This document shows, in pieces, positions 22,225 to 32,665 of a stretch of DNA of 64,000 nucleotides. This stretch comes from Euborellia annulipes (lineage: Eukaryota > Arthropoda > Insecta > Dermaptera > Anisolabididae): positions 1 to 64,000 of the forward strand of contig JAKCPI010010877.1 of NCBI GenBank assembly GCA_023213315.1, read 5' to 3'. Position 1 is the first letter of the stretch. Every line of letters starts with the position of its first letter. A program made the translations under genes and the position numbers. Under the pieces are notes generated by a model, which saw only the letters and a list, made by a program, of their open reading frames with translations, was not told where the DNA came from and did no database searches.

Positions 22225-23162
22225 GGCTGACCGCACACGGTCGATTTTAAATCGACTAAACTATTTAGTTGAGTTGGCCTAAAATCGTGATACATAATCA
22301 ATTTTTACCCAATTAAACATGCGCACACGGCATCGATATCGACTCAACTTTTTAATTCCATTATTGTTGCAATATTGTATTATATTTGGACATTCAACGG
22401 TAAAGATGTTAAAAAAGAAGGCATTATTAATTTCCTTATTATATATCAAAAAAAGAAAATCGAAAAAAAATCCAAAACGGTGGTACTGGGTCCATCCAAT
22501 ATATGGACCCTGTTATGCAATGGTGTTTCAAAAACCAAAAAATTCAAAATTGGGTTATAAGGGAAAAATATTTTTTAACCTTTTATTTTTTATATTTTTT
22601 TTTTATAAAATATAAAAAAAAATTTTTATTTTTTTTTTTTTTAACATTTAAAAAAAAAAATATTAAATATCCAAATATAAAAAAAAAACTTTTTGTTGTT
22701 TTTTTTCAAAAACTTGGGTTTTTTTTTTTCCCCCCCCATCGAACAATATATTGATAGACTAAGAAAAGGAGCTTTCCACAGGCTCCATAAAAAATCTTTA
22801 CAACATCCCGAAAAGTTTTTTTTAGCTATTATAGAATGAGTGTAAATAGTAATCTAATATTATTCCTGAATTTATACTCTATTTTATTTATGATTTTTAA
22901 ATTGAAATTTTGCAATTTATAATTTTTAATTGGCCAACTAAACTGTCGATCGTGTGCGCACTTCAATATGCAGCAATGACATTATAAGAGTTGAATGATA
23001 GTTGCTCGATTTTTTAATCAAAAGGACAGATCGAACGCATTTAATTAAAAAAATCGTGTTGAGCCGCAGTTGTGTCGTGTGCGCACCTTCATTGAACTTA
23101 ATGCATATATGTCCATCGACTAAACTATCGCTCGACTAAAAATCGACCGTGTGCGGTCAGCC
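22225..23162. mobile_element. PIF/Harbinger-like non-autonomous element with transposase remnant
   Basis: Inverted termini GGCTGACCGCACACGGTCGA / TCGACCGTGTGCGGTCAGCC are flanked by TTA on both sides (22222-22224, 23163-23165), the classic PIF/Harbinger 3-bp target duplication. An open frame at 22319-22615 contains KNPKRWYWVHPIYGP, resembling the tryptophan-rich 'RRxWVRPW/HPI' stretch near the N terminus of Harbinger/HARBI1-type nucleases. The frame then runs into low-complexity A/T, and no catalytic DDE region is present. I read it as an internally deleted copy; it cannot make an active transposase. 938 bp long. Confidence 0.78.
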
Positions 23163-23179
23163 TTAATGTCAAATTAGGG

Positions 23180-23890
23180 GTAGGTAAATCTTCCATTGGA
23201 AAACATTGATGGTCTCTCTCTCCTTATGAAAAATTAAAGCTAATTAATTTTAATAAAGAAATATTAATAATTTAATCTCTCAAATAAAAAATAATAAAAA
23301 TTGTTATATAATAAAATTTTTTATTTTTTTTTTGATTGACATTCTTTAGAATAGGCAAACAATTTCTTGCGTATGCTAGCCCGGAATATCCAAAACCTTT
23401 AGAGCTCTAATTTAACGAAACCGTTGGAGCTAGATGGTTGGAAATTTTATATACTGGTAGGGAAAAATTCAGAGATTATAGATCGATGATCCTTTTTGCT
23501 CTCATTTGATTGGTTGATTGTAAAATGAGATATGATAAAAAATAAATTTTTTTTTTAGTCATATCTAAATATTCTCTAATAAATTCTAAACCCATTGCAA
23601 AAAATCCGATGCAAATTGATGCAGCGGTTGCCGAGTTATAGACAAGTGAATTATCAGAGTTTTTTGTTGTTGTTTTTCTCCAATGTAAATTATTTCGGCT
23701 TCTTAATATGTGCAAAGGAGAGGCGGGAAGGGGGGGGGGTGGAGGGATCCCCCCCCTCCGCGCCGATTGTCGCGCTGACCAACGCGCCAGGCGCCTCCCC
23801 CTCCCCTCCCCTCTCTCTCTCTCTCTCTCTCTTATTGAAAATAATAATTGAACACCTTTTACGTTCATCTTCGGGCAGTTTAAACTTTTT
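23180..23890 (-). repeat. FAM-E segment and FAM-C copy, minus
   Basis: Inverted counterpart of 17470-18165: AAACATTGATGGTCTCTCTC, GGCAAACAATTTCTTGCGTA, TTTAGAGCTCTAATTTAACG, CGGTTGCCGAGTTATAGACA, GCGCCGATTGTCGCGCTGAC, GGCGCCTCCCCCTCCCC and TTTTACGTTCATCTTCGGGC. The 130- and 106-residue frames here are shadows. Confidence 0.75.
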
Positions 23891-24049
23891 TTTTTTTTTT
23901 TTGCCTTTGGGTTAATTTCAGAATTTTTACTTTCTCTTACCCTATAGTCTATATGAAATATATTGAGAAAGTATTATGATGTAAATCAAGGAAAAATAAA
24001 TATCCTTATCCCGTTGAATGTTTGCTTGTGTATTAGTTATAACAAAAAT

Positions 24050-24550
24050 AATCTGGTGTGACTGGCGTACAGCAGACAACTTACTCTTACCCTTCGTTAA
24101 GATAAAATAAGTTAAAGTAAAAAGTTTCAAAGGGAAACCCCCTTTTGAATTTAAATTAACATACAAATGGGTTTTAACATTGGCTCAATAGAAGGAAGAG
24201 CCGGGAAATGAATTTGAAAAACCTGAAATCTTTCCTATGAAATACAAGAGTAAAGTGTGCTTCAAATGATTTCAAGAGCAAAATCGAGAATGTACCTTTT
24301 AAAGAGCATCTAAAAAATAATTGATTTTTGAATTTTAATCAAAATCGTTGAAAAGAATTTTGAGAAAATCGAAAAAAACTGAAAAAGTACATCAGTAAAG
24401 TACTAGTACCTCTTTTGGATGATTTTGATTAAAAGCTTATTGCCTCGCCTCAGGGGGGGTGTCTAACTTAAATATAAAATTTCACCCTCCTAGCTCAATT
24501 CTTTCATGCTTAAAATTGAACACACATAGGCAAGAGAATGTAAAAAAAAA
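24050..24550 (-). repeat. FAM-A copy, minus
   Basis: A half hairpin (ATCTGGTGTGACTGGCGTAC) at 24050-24090, a short non-matching gap, then 24220-24545 from GAAATACAAGAGTAAAGTGT through CATCAGTAAAGTACTAGTAC and GCTTAAAATTGAACACACAT. Confidence 0.7.
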
Positions 24551-24554
24551 AAAA

Positions 24555-24650
24555 TAAAAAATAGGGGGGGGCCGTGAGATATTTATTTGGTCCCAACGGG
24601 GGGGGGGGCCGCGACTCAAAAAGTTTAACAAGCACTGAACTAAAGGTGTA
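24555..24650 (-). repeat. hAT-like MITE terminus with poly-G, minus
   Basis: Mirror of 19250-19345: GGCCGTGAGATATTTATTTG, a G tract, GCGACTCAAAAAGTTTAACA and AGCACTGA. Confidence 0.5.
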
Positions 24651-25320
24651 AAGGGATGCATTTTATTATTTAATATATTTATGAGAAATAAGCATCTCTT
24701 TGATTGAAGACAAAATATTTAGAAATTTTATTTTTTCTCAAAGGATTGAATTTTTTATAGATAAATATGCATTCTCTTATTCTTATAGTTAAAAAAAGTT
24801 TCGAATAAAATTTTATAAAAGCCTAAAAAGATGAAATCACAATGGATTATTTCAAATGATGGGAGATCATCGATTTGTTTTTTCTAATTCGATCTGCGCC
24901 CAGAGTGCAGCCAGGGAGCCTCGCTTCACTCTCGTCTAGGCTTTTCTTCACGCGCACATTCGCTTTTCAAAAAGTTGATATATCTCTCTTATTTGTCGTT
25001 GGATTTGTGGAAAAATGCAAAACTGGTCTTTTCAATCAATTATAAAGCTATAGACATTCTTTTATTTAACTACGACCACATAAAATGGGGGTTTATTTAT
25101 TGTCTCTCACATCTTCAAATTTTAACTGCCTCTTTCATTTTCTAATTTTCCTAATTTATTGTTTTTTTAATGCAATAAACAAATTTAGGTCTTAATATTG
25201 ATTGGACAAATTAGTATATAAAATTTTCTATCAAATAGAATAAAATTTTGATCTTGAAACGTCTAAAAAATAATAAAAATTCAATTTTCTGACAGAGTGA
25301 GTCTTTCGAATGAAATTAAT
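24650..25320 (-). repeat. FAM-B copy, minus, with outer edge
   Basis: Reverse of 18580-19245. GAGCCTCGCTTCACTCTCGT, GATATATCTCTCTTATTTGT, CATAAAATGGGGGTTTATTT and, at the outer edge, GATCTTGAAACGTCTAAAAA. Confidence 0.75.
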
Positions 25321-25559
25321 AAAAAAAAAAAATAATAATAAAAAACTATTCTCGATAGAGAAATAGTGAATAGAGCATTTGAATCACCATAAAATGTTTA
25401 ATCAATATCATTAATGCTATTTATTAGTTTGATCTATTTTAATAAAATACAGTCACTTGTGTATTTTGACAGTTTCCCATTAAAACACTAACATGATATA
25501 AATTTAGGGTTGTTCGATTATTATCTAATAGACATCTCAGATGCTTTTTACATTTGTTA

Positions 25560-25593
<34 letters not shown>

Positions 25594-27419
25594 CGTCTTT
25601 ATTAAAAATAGACATTTACATGCACATAAGTTAAATGCGTTTTTTTTTTTTTTTGCAAAATTTTTTAAAAAATTTTAGACAAATCCATGGTCATCTTGTC
25701 CGTCGGGGAGTTGCACAAATACAAAAAATTTAAGATCATTAGTGAAATAAAAATTACACTTAATATATAGGCCACCTAAAATCACCTAAATTAGAAAACT
25801 CATCTACCGAGATTTTTTTGTTTTTAATTTATTGGTGCTTTTAGATTGAGAAAATTTTTTTATATATTCTTGTCCATTGCAATCAAGCCAAATTATAGAA
25901 TTATGTATTTCATTTCATGTACTTCCAGAATTGTTTTAGGTAGGGCCTACCTGTAATTTTTTGTATTTTTTACTTTTTAATAATTTTTTATACATAGGTA
26001 TTTAAAATTAAATAAAACTTTTTTCCCCATAAAAATTTTACAATTATATTTTTTAAAATAAAAAAAAAAATTATAATAATTAAAATAGTATTTTTTTACA
26101 AATTTCTGTACATATTTAAAATTAATTAAAACTTTTTTTCCTAAATGCGTTTTATTGGACGAAAACCTTAAAAAAAAAAAAACCTATTTTGGGTGTTACA
26201 AAAACCTAAAAACGAGTCGAATCGAACCTAAAAATCCGGTCCCTAGTGATAATATTAAGCCTCTTTAATTTTATTTTTTGAATTTCTTTCTATTTGTATG
26301 AATTAATCGAAAACTATTCGAAATAACGAAACTTCATCTGTTAATTCTTAATCTACTTGAAATTTTAATCTAAAATCATGTATCATATGCTTTTTATTGA
26401 GATTAATTGAAATTATATAATAAATAATAAAAAAGGGAACTTTTTTTTATTATTTCTTTTGTTCTATTTTTACTTTTTATCACTTGGCGACAATAGAGGC
26501 GAGAGAGGAGGGAGGTGGAAGGGAGGGGAGGGGGTTCCCTCCCTCCCTCCCTCTCTTCTGATCAACATCACAGGGGGCAACACTGATTCCGCGGCATGGG
26601 ATTTATTAAATAATTTTGATCCGCTGAATACGAAATTAATATTTTTGTTGAATTCACTCTACTTTTTGAGATAAATAAAGGCAATCCAATATATAGGACA
26701 GAATATAAAGGAGGTTTTTTCAAACGTTTATTTTAAAATAAGTTCTCTAAATGATACAAAGAATAATAAAATTAATTAAAACATTAGAGTTAAGAAGAAC
26801 GTTTCTTTTGGTGTCTTTGCTCTGGTTTATCATGAGAACCAGAGTCAATTCAAACAAATTAATTTATAGCCTGAGTACTTCGTTATCATAGATATCTAAA
26901 TTTACTTCATAAGCTTATGAGTAGGAAAAAAAAAATTTTGTCCCCGTGTAATTAAACTCGTAATAGCAAAGTGTTAAGATGAGATAATTTTTTTTTTTAT
27001 CAATTAATAAAAAAAGAAATGTTCTATTTCTCATAGTCTTATTTTTATATTAAATAAATGAGAAAAAAAAAACAACACCGTTACATTTATTATTTTATAG
27101 AGTTTATAAATAAACAAGCCACTCTGAGAAAATAATAATAATATTTATTTAATCATTTTTGTTGTATAAAGTAATAAAATATAGTAAAGTTAAAAATTGA
27201 ATAATTAAATCTCCCAATTATTATTCTATAAATAATCATATATATTAAATTTCAAATTTCCATTTCTCATTTATATGGATAGAGTAGATTATCTTTTGGA
27301 AAATACTAGTGAGATTTAATTATTGGATTATTAGCTTTAATTATTATTATTTTTTTATAACCCTTTTCGGCTACAGAGAGGCCATTTAGGGATTATATTT
27401 TTATTTGTATAATTTTTAA
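25321..27419. other. AT-rich, low-complexity spacer; trinucleotide repeat
   Basis: (AAT)n at about 25559-25594; a GAGTCGAATCGAACCTAAAA terminus-like fragment near 26213; a purine-rich GGGAGGGGAGG tract followed by CCCTCCC at about 26500-26555. The 71-residue frame there is low complexity. No gene recognised. Confidence 0.45.
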
Positions 27420-27565
27420 TTACAAGTACTGATGGCTACCGGGGGGCGTTCCACACGCTGATTGCACTAGGGATGTGGTATCGAGAAAAAAGTATCGATA
27501 CTTGTACTTGGTATCGTGTCTGAAGGAAAGTATCGAAAGAACAGTATCGATACCAGTTGGTAACG
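27420..27565. repeat. GATGGCTACCGG repeat and an ATCGATAC MITE end
   Basis: GATGGCTACCGGGGGGCGTT at 27431 recurs near 28168, 37772 and, diverged, 46555. It is followed by ACTAGGGATGTGGTATCGAG and several GTATCGATAC motifs, resembling a hAT-type MITE terminus. The two overlapping minus-strand frames at 27420-27802 show no domain. Confidence 0.45.
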
Positions 27566-28149
27566 AGTATTTTTTAAAGTATGAGTATTTTTCTTTTTTT
27601 TTAAGATTTTTCGGCATCTTAGGCTCCTAACGTCGTTCAAAAGGCCCAACGGAAGATCACTGCGGTATACTGGTATGCCATTTTCCCCAAAGTAATGAGC
27701 ACCAGGAGTACGGGGTTTTTTCAACCAAAATACGGATTTCGCCAAAATAAAAGTCTGTCCATTTTCACTGGTAGACAAAAATGAACTTTTTTTTTCTTTC
27801 ACAAGAATAAAGATAAAGGAATGAGATTCTAGAAGTATTTTTTATGCTGAATTCAAATCATTTCATTCATTTCAATTTTGCACCATCTGGCACAGTTTTA
27901 GAGATATAGAGAAAAATAAATTTTAATAGAAAATATGCTCTAAAATGGCTCCTATTTTGATTTTTCAAGATTTTTTTTTTACGACACCCCTTAAAATATG
28001 GCAGCTAGTTTTAATAGAAATTTTAAGTTTCAGCCCAATCGAAGGTCATTTAGACGTTCCTTAAACGGCTTAAAATTTAGAATTTTTTAAGTTTAAAAAA
28101 AAAAATCTCTAAAATTCTGCCTGAATTAATTATAAAAAAATGTACTAGA
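27566..28149. other. Spacer, nothing recognised
   Basis: Includes CATTTTCCCCAAAGTAATGA and a GGTCATTTAGACGTTCCTTA segment with no second copy that I could find. No convincing coding potential. Confidence 0.35.
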
Positions 28150-28440
28150 TTCACTAATCAGAATACTGATGGCTACCGGAGGGCGTTCCACATGCTGATT
28201 GCTCGGGGTCACCAATCCCGAACTTTCGCCTCGCTCGGCATCACTTAACCGCAACGATTGGTTGCTCTTCTCCGTTGCCTTTAATTATCGCGATCTATAT
28301 TTAATATTATTACTTTTGCTATTTTATCAAAGACAAATTCTGTCTGTAGTTTATAGACTGCAAAACTACTGTGCAGATTTTTCATGGAATTTTGATTGAA
28401 TAAAGACAGACAGACAGACGGACACTCCGCCAGGTATTTT
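28150..28440. repeat. GATGGCTACCGG repeat and small fold-back
   Basis: 28165-28265 (GGGCGTTCCACATGCTGATT, TCGGGGTCACCAATCCCGAA, CTCGGCATCACTTAACCGCA) matches 37770-37850. 28315-28420 contains ATTTTATCAAAGACAAATTC and GACAGACAGACGGACACTCC, shared with 18.3 and 22.0 kb. Confidence 0.55.
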
Positions 28441-28481
28441 CAGATTTAATCTCAACCCGAATGAAAATAATTCAAGTATTA

Positions 28482-28503
28482 AGGTGTCGTATGTATGACA
28501 CCT
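28482..28503. promoter_or_regulatory. Inverted repeat AGGTGTC-8-GACACCT
   Basis: A perfect 7-bp inverted repeat with an 8-bp spacer, about 120 bp upstream of the candidate initiator. Each half resembles the T-box half-site AGGTGTGA, differing at the end. Binding is conjecture. Confidence 0.3.
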
Positions 28504-28504
28504 G

Positions 28505-28864
28505 TGCTACCGTCGAACGCCACCCTCTCCCTCCCACCCTGCCTAGTTCCCCATCCAGCCGTCCGACAGCAGCGCTGGCAGCGGCGGCCGAAGCTCGCCA
28601 CCACCGGCAAGCAGCCAGTCAGTCGTCCGCGCCGCGCCGTAAGAGAAACGCAAAAACACGCGCGCGCTCTCTCTCTCTCTTACTCGCTATTATTACAACT
28701 CTTATAACAAGTGATTGTCAATCCCCTGCCGACCGCCAATACGAACAGTGAATTAATTAAAAAAAACACCCAAGTTTTTTATTTTTTGAAGTGCTAAGTG
28801 TCTTTTTTTTTTTATTTGATTGTCTCCAACCGGCGCTACTGGAGGAGGTTTTTTTTGCCTTCAT
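28505..28864 (+). promoter_or_regulatory. Candidate CpG-rich promoter and untranslated first exon
   Basis: This is the only sustained GC/CpG-rich, non-repeat segment in the window (about 28510-28670), ending in a pyrimidine tract and then AT-rich sequence up to a consensus 5' splice site. An arthropod-type initiator TCAGT lies at 28619-28623 within the island. A start-like ATG overlaps the donor (28863-28865): the exon would end ...TTCAT, so ATG could be completed by a G at the start of exon 2. A frame open from 28461 to 28751 (alanine/arginine/serine-rich, no domain) exists but looks like a by-product of GC-rich sequence. The gene is unknown. A CpG-rich island without transcription, or an unrelated GC-rich repeat seen once, remain possible. 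Confidence 0.45.
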
Positions 28865-28870
28865 GTAAGT
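28865..28870 (+). other. Candidate 5' splice site GTAAGT
   Basis: GTAAGT matches the metazoan donor at all six intron positions and follows the GC-rich island directly. The exon side (CAT rather than CAG) is weaker. No matching acceptor and coding exon are seen in the remaining 35 kb, so the first intron would extend beyond the window. Confidence 0.4.
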
Positions 28871-29465
28871 TTAATACTCAATTATTCCTTGTTTTTTATT
28901 TTTCACACAACGCTCGGTAAAGTTTTAATTACCCATAAAAAAAAATAGAGTTGTGATTGAGCAAAATTGAAGCTTCGTTTATTAGCATTTGTATAAAAAG
29001 GGAAAGAAGTCTTTTAAAACAATATATAACGTTTCGGTTTTGGTTAAAATATCTTCTGAATGCAATACCTATACCGCTCCGAGGATGGCTTTAACCAAGG
29101 CCGAAACGTTATATATTTTTTTTTAAAGAAAATATCGTAGCAGCATTTTCTTTTTTTTTTATTCCTGTTTGTAGTAACATTTCGATAACGCATTCAAATT
29201 ACTTGTTTTGTTCAATTCACTTTGAATTTTAATAATAAAAGTTTCAGAAAAAATTTTCATTTATTATCAAATGTTTTGAAGATTTTATTTTTTTTTTAGT
29301 TCTAGTTTAGTTTTTCCGGAATTTAGACTTTAAATTATTTAAATACCATATATGTGGGAGTCAAGACACATTTGGTATTTAAATAAATATAAAAGATATT
29401 AGGACAATTTGAACAGGATTTCAAGGTATTTTTTCTTATCAATATAAATTGAAAGTTAAAAGGAA
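28871..29465. repeat. Intron-like AT-rich sequence with a small fold-back
   Basis: 29015-29130 is a fold-back: TTTTAAAACAATATATAACG TTTCGG on the left, GGCCGAAACGTTATATATTT on the right, with CCGAGGATGG as a degenerate core. The rest is AT-rich and unremarkable. Confidence 0.55.
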
Positions 29466-30310
29466 GATGTAGGCAGCCAGCATGTAATAAAAAATTCTCA
29501 AATGGGGTAGCTCAAAAAAATGCAGAATTTTTCCCATAAAAAAGCATTGGGTTCTAGCTCGATTAATTAATTTTAATAATTAAATCTCTCAAATAGAAAA
29601 TAATAAAAATTATTATATAATTAAAATTTTTATTTATTTATTTTTTTGATTATAGAAAAAAAAATGTATTTTTATTTACGGTAGTAGGCTGCCAGCATGG
29701 AATTAAACATTTTATTTAAATTTCATCGACGTTTCGGTAAAGCATCCTCAGGACGATAAATTGTTAATCTTTCCTAAAATGGATACGTAGCGGTTCATAG
29801 AAAAATATATTATAAATTTGCATATACCATTAGATGACTAAGATATAGATTGATAAGAGAATTTTAGCAAGTGCCTGGGCTATATTTATTTATTAAAAAG
29901 GCCATAAATATCAGCATTGGCCAAGATTGAATTGATAGATGTGCACCTAAAATTAGCGTTTGAGGACTACTATACAAATTTATATAATAATTTTGTATGA
30001 ACCGCTATTATCATAGAATAATACCTTAACGTCCTGAGGATGTGTTTTCGAAACGTCGACGAAACTTAAATAAGATTTTTTATTCCATGCTGGCTGCCTA
30101 CGATCTTCCTGCTTCTGTTAAAAAAATTGTATTCCGATGATCATTGAAGAAAAAAAAAATAATTTTAATTAGCCTATATAAGAATTTTTATTATATTCTA
30201 TTAGAGAGATTTAATTATTAAAATTAATTAGTTGAGTTAGAACCCAATGCTTTTCTATGGGAAAATTCTGTATTTTTTGAGCCACCCCATTTGAGAATTT
30301 GATACAGAAA
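29466..30310. repeat. Fold-back element inside FAM-E
   Basis: FAM-E parts lie at 29500-29650 and 30150-30300 in opposite orientations (AAAGCATTGGGTTCTAGCTC; AGAACCCAATGCTTTTCTAT). Between them, 29682-30110 is a fold-back with GTAGGCTGCCAGCATGG / CCATGCTGGCTGCCTAC ends, ATCGACGTTTCGG and CATCCTCAGG on the left, and CCTGAGGATG...GAAACGTCGAC on the right. A third copy of the same end is at 29470-29500, so the block is compound. Confidence 0.7.
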
Positions 30311-30974
30311 ACATTTCGGTTTTTCTTCTAACTGAAAACCATCATCAGAGAATTTTTTAAGTGATTGATTTTGACCAAGTTGTTTCTTTCTTCAATAATA
30401 TTAGTGGTTTTATTTATAAAAATAGAAAGATATAAAAATAAACTCAAACTAACTAATGTTTTTAATTTCATTGGTCCTTTAACTTCCAATTTTATATGGA
30501 CAAGAAAAATTCCTTGAATTTAATTATTATTTTTTTCTATAAACAACGGCTGTGAGAAATTATTTTATAAGTTCCTTTAAAGACAGTTAAAAAAAAAATT
30601 ATTTTTTCTTCATTGGTTACTTCTAATCTCTTTTTTATTGTTTATCTATTTATAGAAATCGAACTCATTTCATTCAATTGATTTTTAAATATTAATAATA
30701 AAAATAAACACTTGTTAATGCAAATTCTCCATGAAATTAAATACACATTTTTTTTATATCTCTCATTCATATAATTTAGCTGAGCTTAAAGTCCGATTTT
30801 AAACTTATAGTAGAAAGCTCTCTCTCCCCTTAGTGAAGTCTTTTCAAAATCTAAATAGAGTCTTTCTAATCCGGCCTAAACGGGATTGGCCCTTCTGAAA
30901 ATACCGGATTACCCGAAACATTTAATATAATCCAAAATTTAATATTTTATTTTATTTTTTCTTATTTCATTTAT
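30311..30974. other. AT-rich spacer with one hammerhead-like motif
   Basis: 30314-30350 minus: CTGATGATGGTTTTCAG ... CCGAAATGT, stem GGTTTT/AAAACC. Otherwise AT-rich with nothing recognised. Confidence 0.45.
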
Positions 30975-31320
30975 ATAATTCGCTAATGTCCGTCTGTCTG
31001 TCTGTCACGATCTGTTTGACCAACTTCCGGTTGGAATTTTGAAACGAAATTTTATATATTAAAGAGGACCTTCTATGGCATCACAGGAAAATTATTTTTC
31101 ATCCCGAAATTCCTATAACTTTTTGAGTTATTAATTCCTAAAATTACGATTTCTCCCATTCAGGGAAAATAGAGAAATATTTATGTATTCTTTGCATTTA
31201 TGTATTCTATGAATGTATACAAATCCTCAGCAGCACTGGATTGGAATAATAATAATAATTTTCTTTTCATAATTAAGAATTGGCGAGGGGATCCAGGGGA
31301 CGTAGCCCCTGGCTAGAGTG
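30975..31320 (-). repeat. FAM-D copy, minus
   Basis: ATTCGCTAATGTCCGTCTGT, CTGTCACGATCTGTTTGACC, AAAGAGGACCTTCTATGGCA, CGAAATTCCTATAACTTTTT, then CACTGGATTGGAATAATAAT and the GC-rich end GGCGAGGGGATCCAGGGGAC. Confidence 0.75.
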
Positions 31321-31819
31321 GGCGGCGAATGTGTAGATGTACGAGATCACAGTAACGGCCACAAAATCGATGTGTCAGAGGACTAACGACTATTTTCTAC
31401 GTACTTGCTGCTCAAATAAGCAGAAATCAAAAATTTGAAAACCAGAAAGACATTTTTTTTTGAAAATTTGTTACATAGTGATATTAATGTATTTAATGTA
31501 CATATACGTATAAATTTTATATTATGGCTATGTGATAAATATAGTATTATAATACTTGAAAAAAAATCTATAATGAAACTTTGTTTTCTTAAATTTTCAA
31601 AACGCCGGATTATAAAAGTTCGGACTAGTCTTTACATAAGGAATTTATATTTTTAGCCAATTTGAAACTTGATTGAACGTCATTTTTCAAATATTTTTTA
31701 TTTCTTGAAGTCATAAAGTAGTGATAAGAATTTAAGTGCAAAATGAAACACTTTTGTTGTCTTATCCTAGGGAAGGATTTGGAAACACCTACCCATGACT
31801 CTCAGGGCAATAGCTTTTT
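31321..31819. other. Spacer, nothing recognised
   Basis: A moderately balanced patch at 31320-31400 (GTACGAGATCACAGTAACGG), then AT-rich. The 73-residue frame 31435-31656 has no recognisable domain. Confidence 0.3.
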
Positions 31820-32665
31820 GTCTCGCCTCAGGACTTAAATATAAAATTTCAATCTCGTAGCTCAATTCCTTCTCACTTTAAATGTAACACACAGCCAAAC
31901 AGACCATTTTGCGAGACCCACTTTTTTGAACTCAAAATATGTATATCCATCAAAATCTCTACATAAAATTTTTGACATGAATCTAATACATTTTCTCACT
32001 ATATACATATATAATTCATATATAGAGGAAGGGTGTCCGGTAAAGAATGGATAACCTTGAAATTCTTATAGTATAACTTATGGCCGTTCAGAAAAAAAAT
32101 TGAAACAAAATATATCATAAGTAGTACCTAAGATATGATTTTTTTAAAGAAAGGTCTAATTTTTTTACCTTGTTTTACTTTTATGAACACTACGATCAGA
32201 AATGAATGGATTCCATCGGTTTGTTGTTATTTTATTATTATACACGAACTATGCTAATAGATAAACAGTGAATAGTATGACTAGCTATTGCACTTTTTTA
32301 TTAAAAAATTAGCAAATTCCAATAAAATAGCCAGGTGGTCGTTTTAACACTGATTCAAAGTTGCTAATTTTTTAATAAAAAGTGCAATAGCTAGTCATAC
32401 TATTCACTGTTTATCTATTAGCATAGTTCGTGTATAATAATAAAATAACAACAAACCGATGGAATCCATTCATTTCTGATCGTAGTGTTCATAAAAGTAA
32501 AACAAGGTAAAAAAATTAGACCTTTCTTTTAAAAAAATCATATCTTAGGTACTACTTATGATATATTTTGTTTCAATTTTTTTTCTGAACGGCCATAAGT
32601 TATACTATAAGACATTTCAAGGTTATCCATTCTTTACCGGACACCCTGTATAGAGGAAAGAGAAA
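31820..32665 (-). repeat. FAM-A copy, minus, split by a long-TIR element
   Basis: 31840-32030 is FAM-A (TAAATATAAAATTTCAATCT, GACATGAATCTAATACATTT, TATATAGAGGAA). It resumes after 32658 with AGAGAAAGTAAAA. The interruption is described next. Confidence 0.75.
32031..32646. mobile_element. Long-TIR (MULE-like) fold-back element with 10-bp duplication
   Basis: Arms of about 285 bp (32031-32315 and 32361-32646) are nearly perfect reverse complements around a 45-bp loop. Termini are GGGTGTCCGGTAAAGAATGG and its complement. TATAGAGGAA occurs on both sides (32021-32030, 32649-32658), with a 2-base TG filler at the right junction. Very long TIRs with a 9-11 bp duplication are typical of Mutator-like elements; the assignment is by structure only because no transposase is present. 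High arm identity suggests recent origin or conversion. Confidence 0.8.

Noticed and set aside
22319..22615. A functional Harbinger transposase gene
   Set aside because: Only a short N-terminal-like stretch remains; the frame ends in low-complexity sequence and the DDE catalytic region is missing.
23476..23868. 130-residue frame with a counterpart at 17497-17718
   Set aside because: Reads through purine/pyrimidine tracts of FAM-C; the counterpart is shorter and shifts frame, with no domain.
28461..28751. Protein-coding first exon (96 residues)
   Set aside because: The frame is alanine/arginine/serine-rich as expected from GC-rich DNA, begins before the island in AT-rich sequence, stops before the donor, and has no domain.
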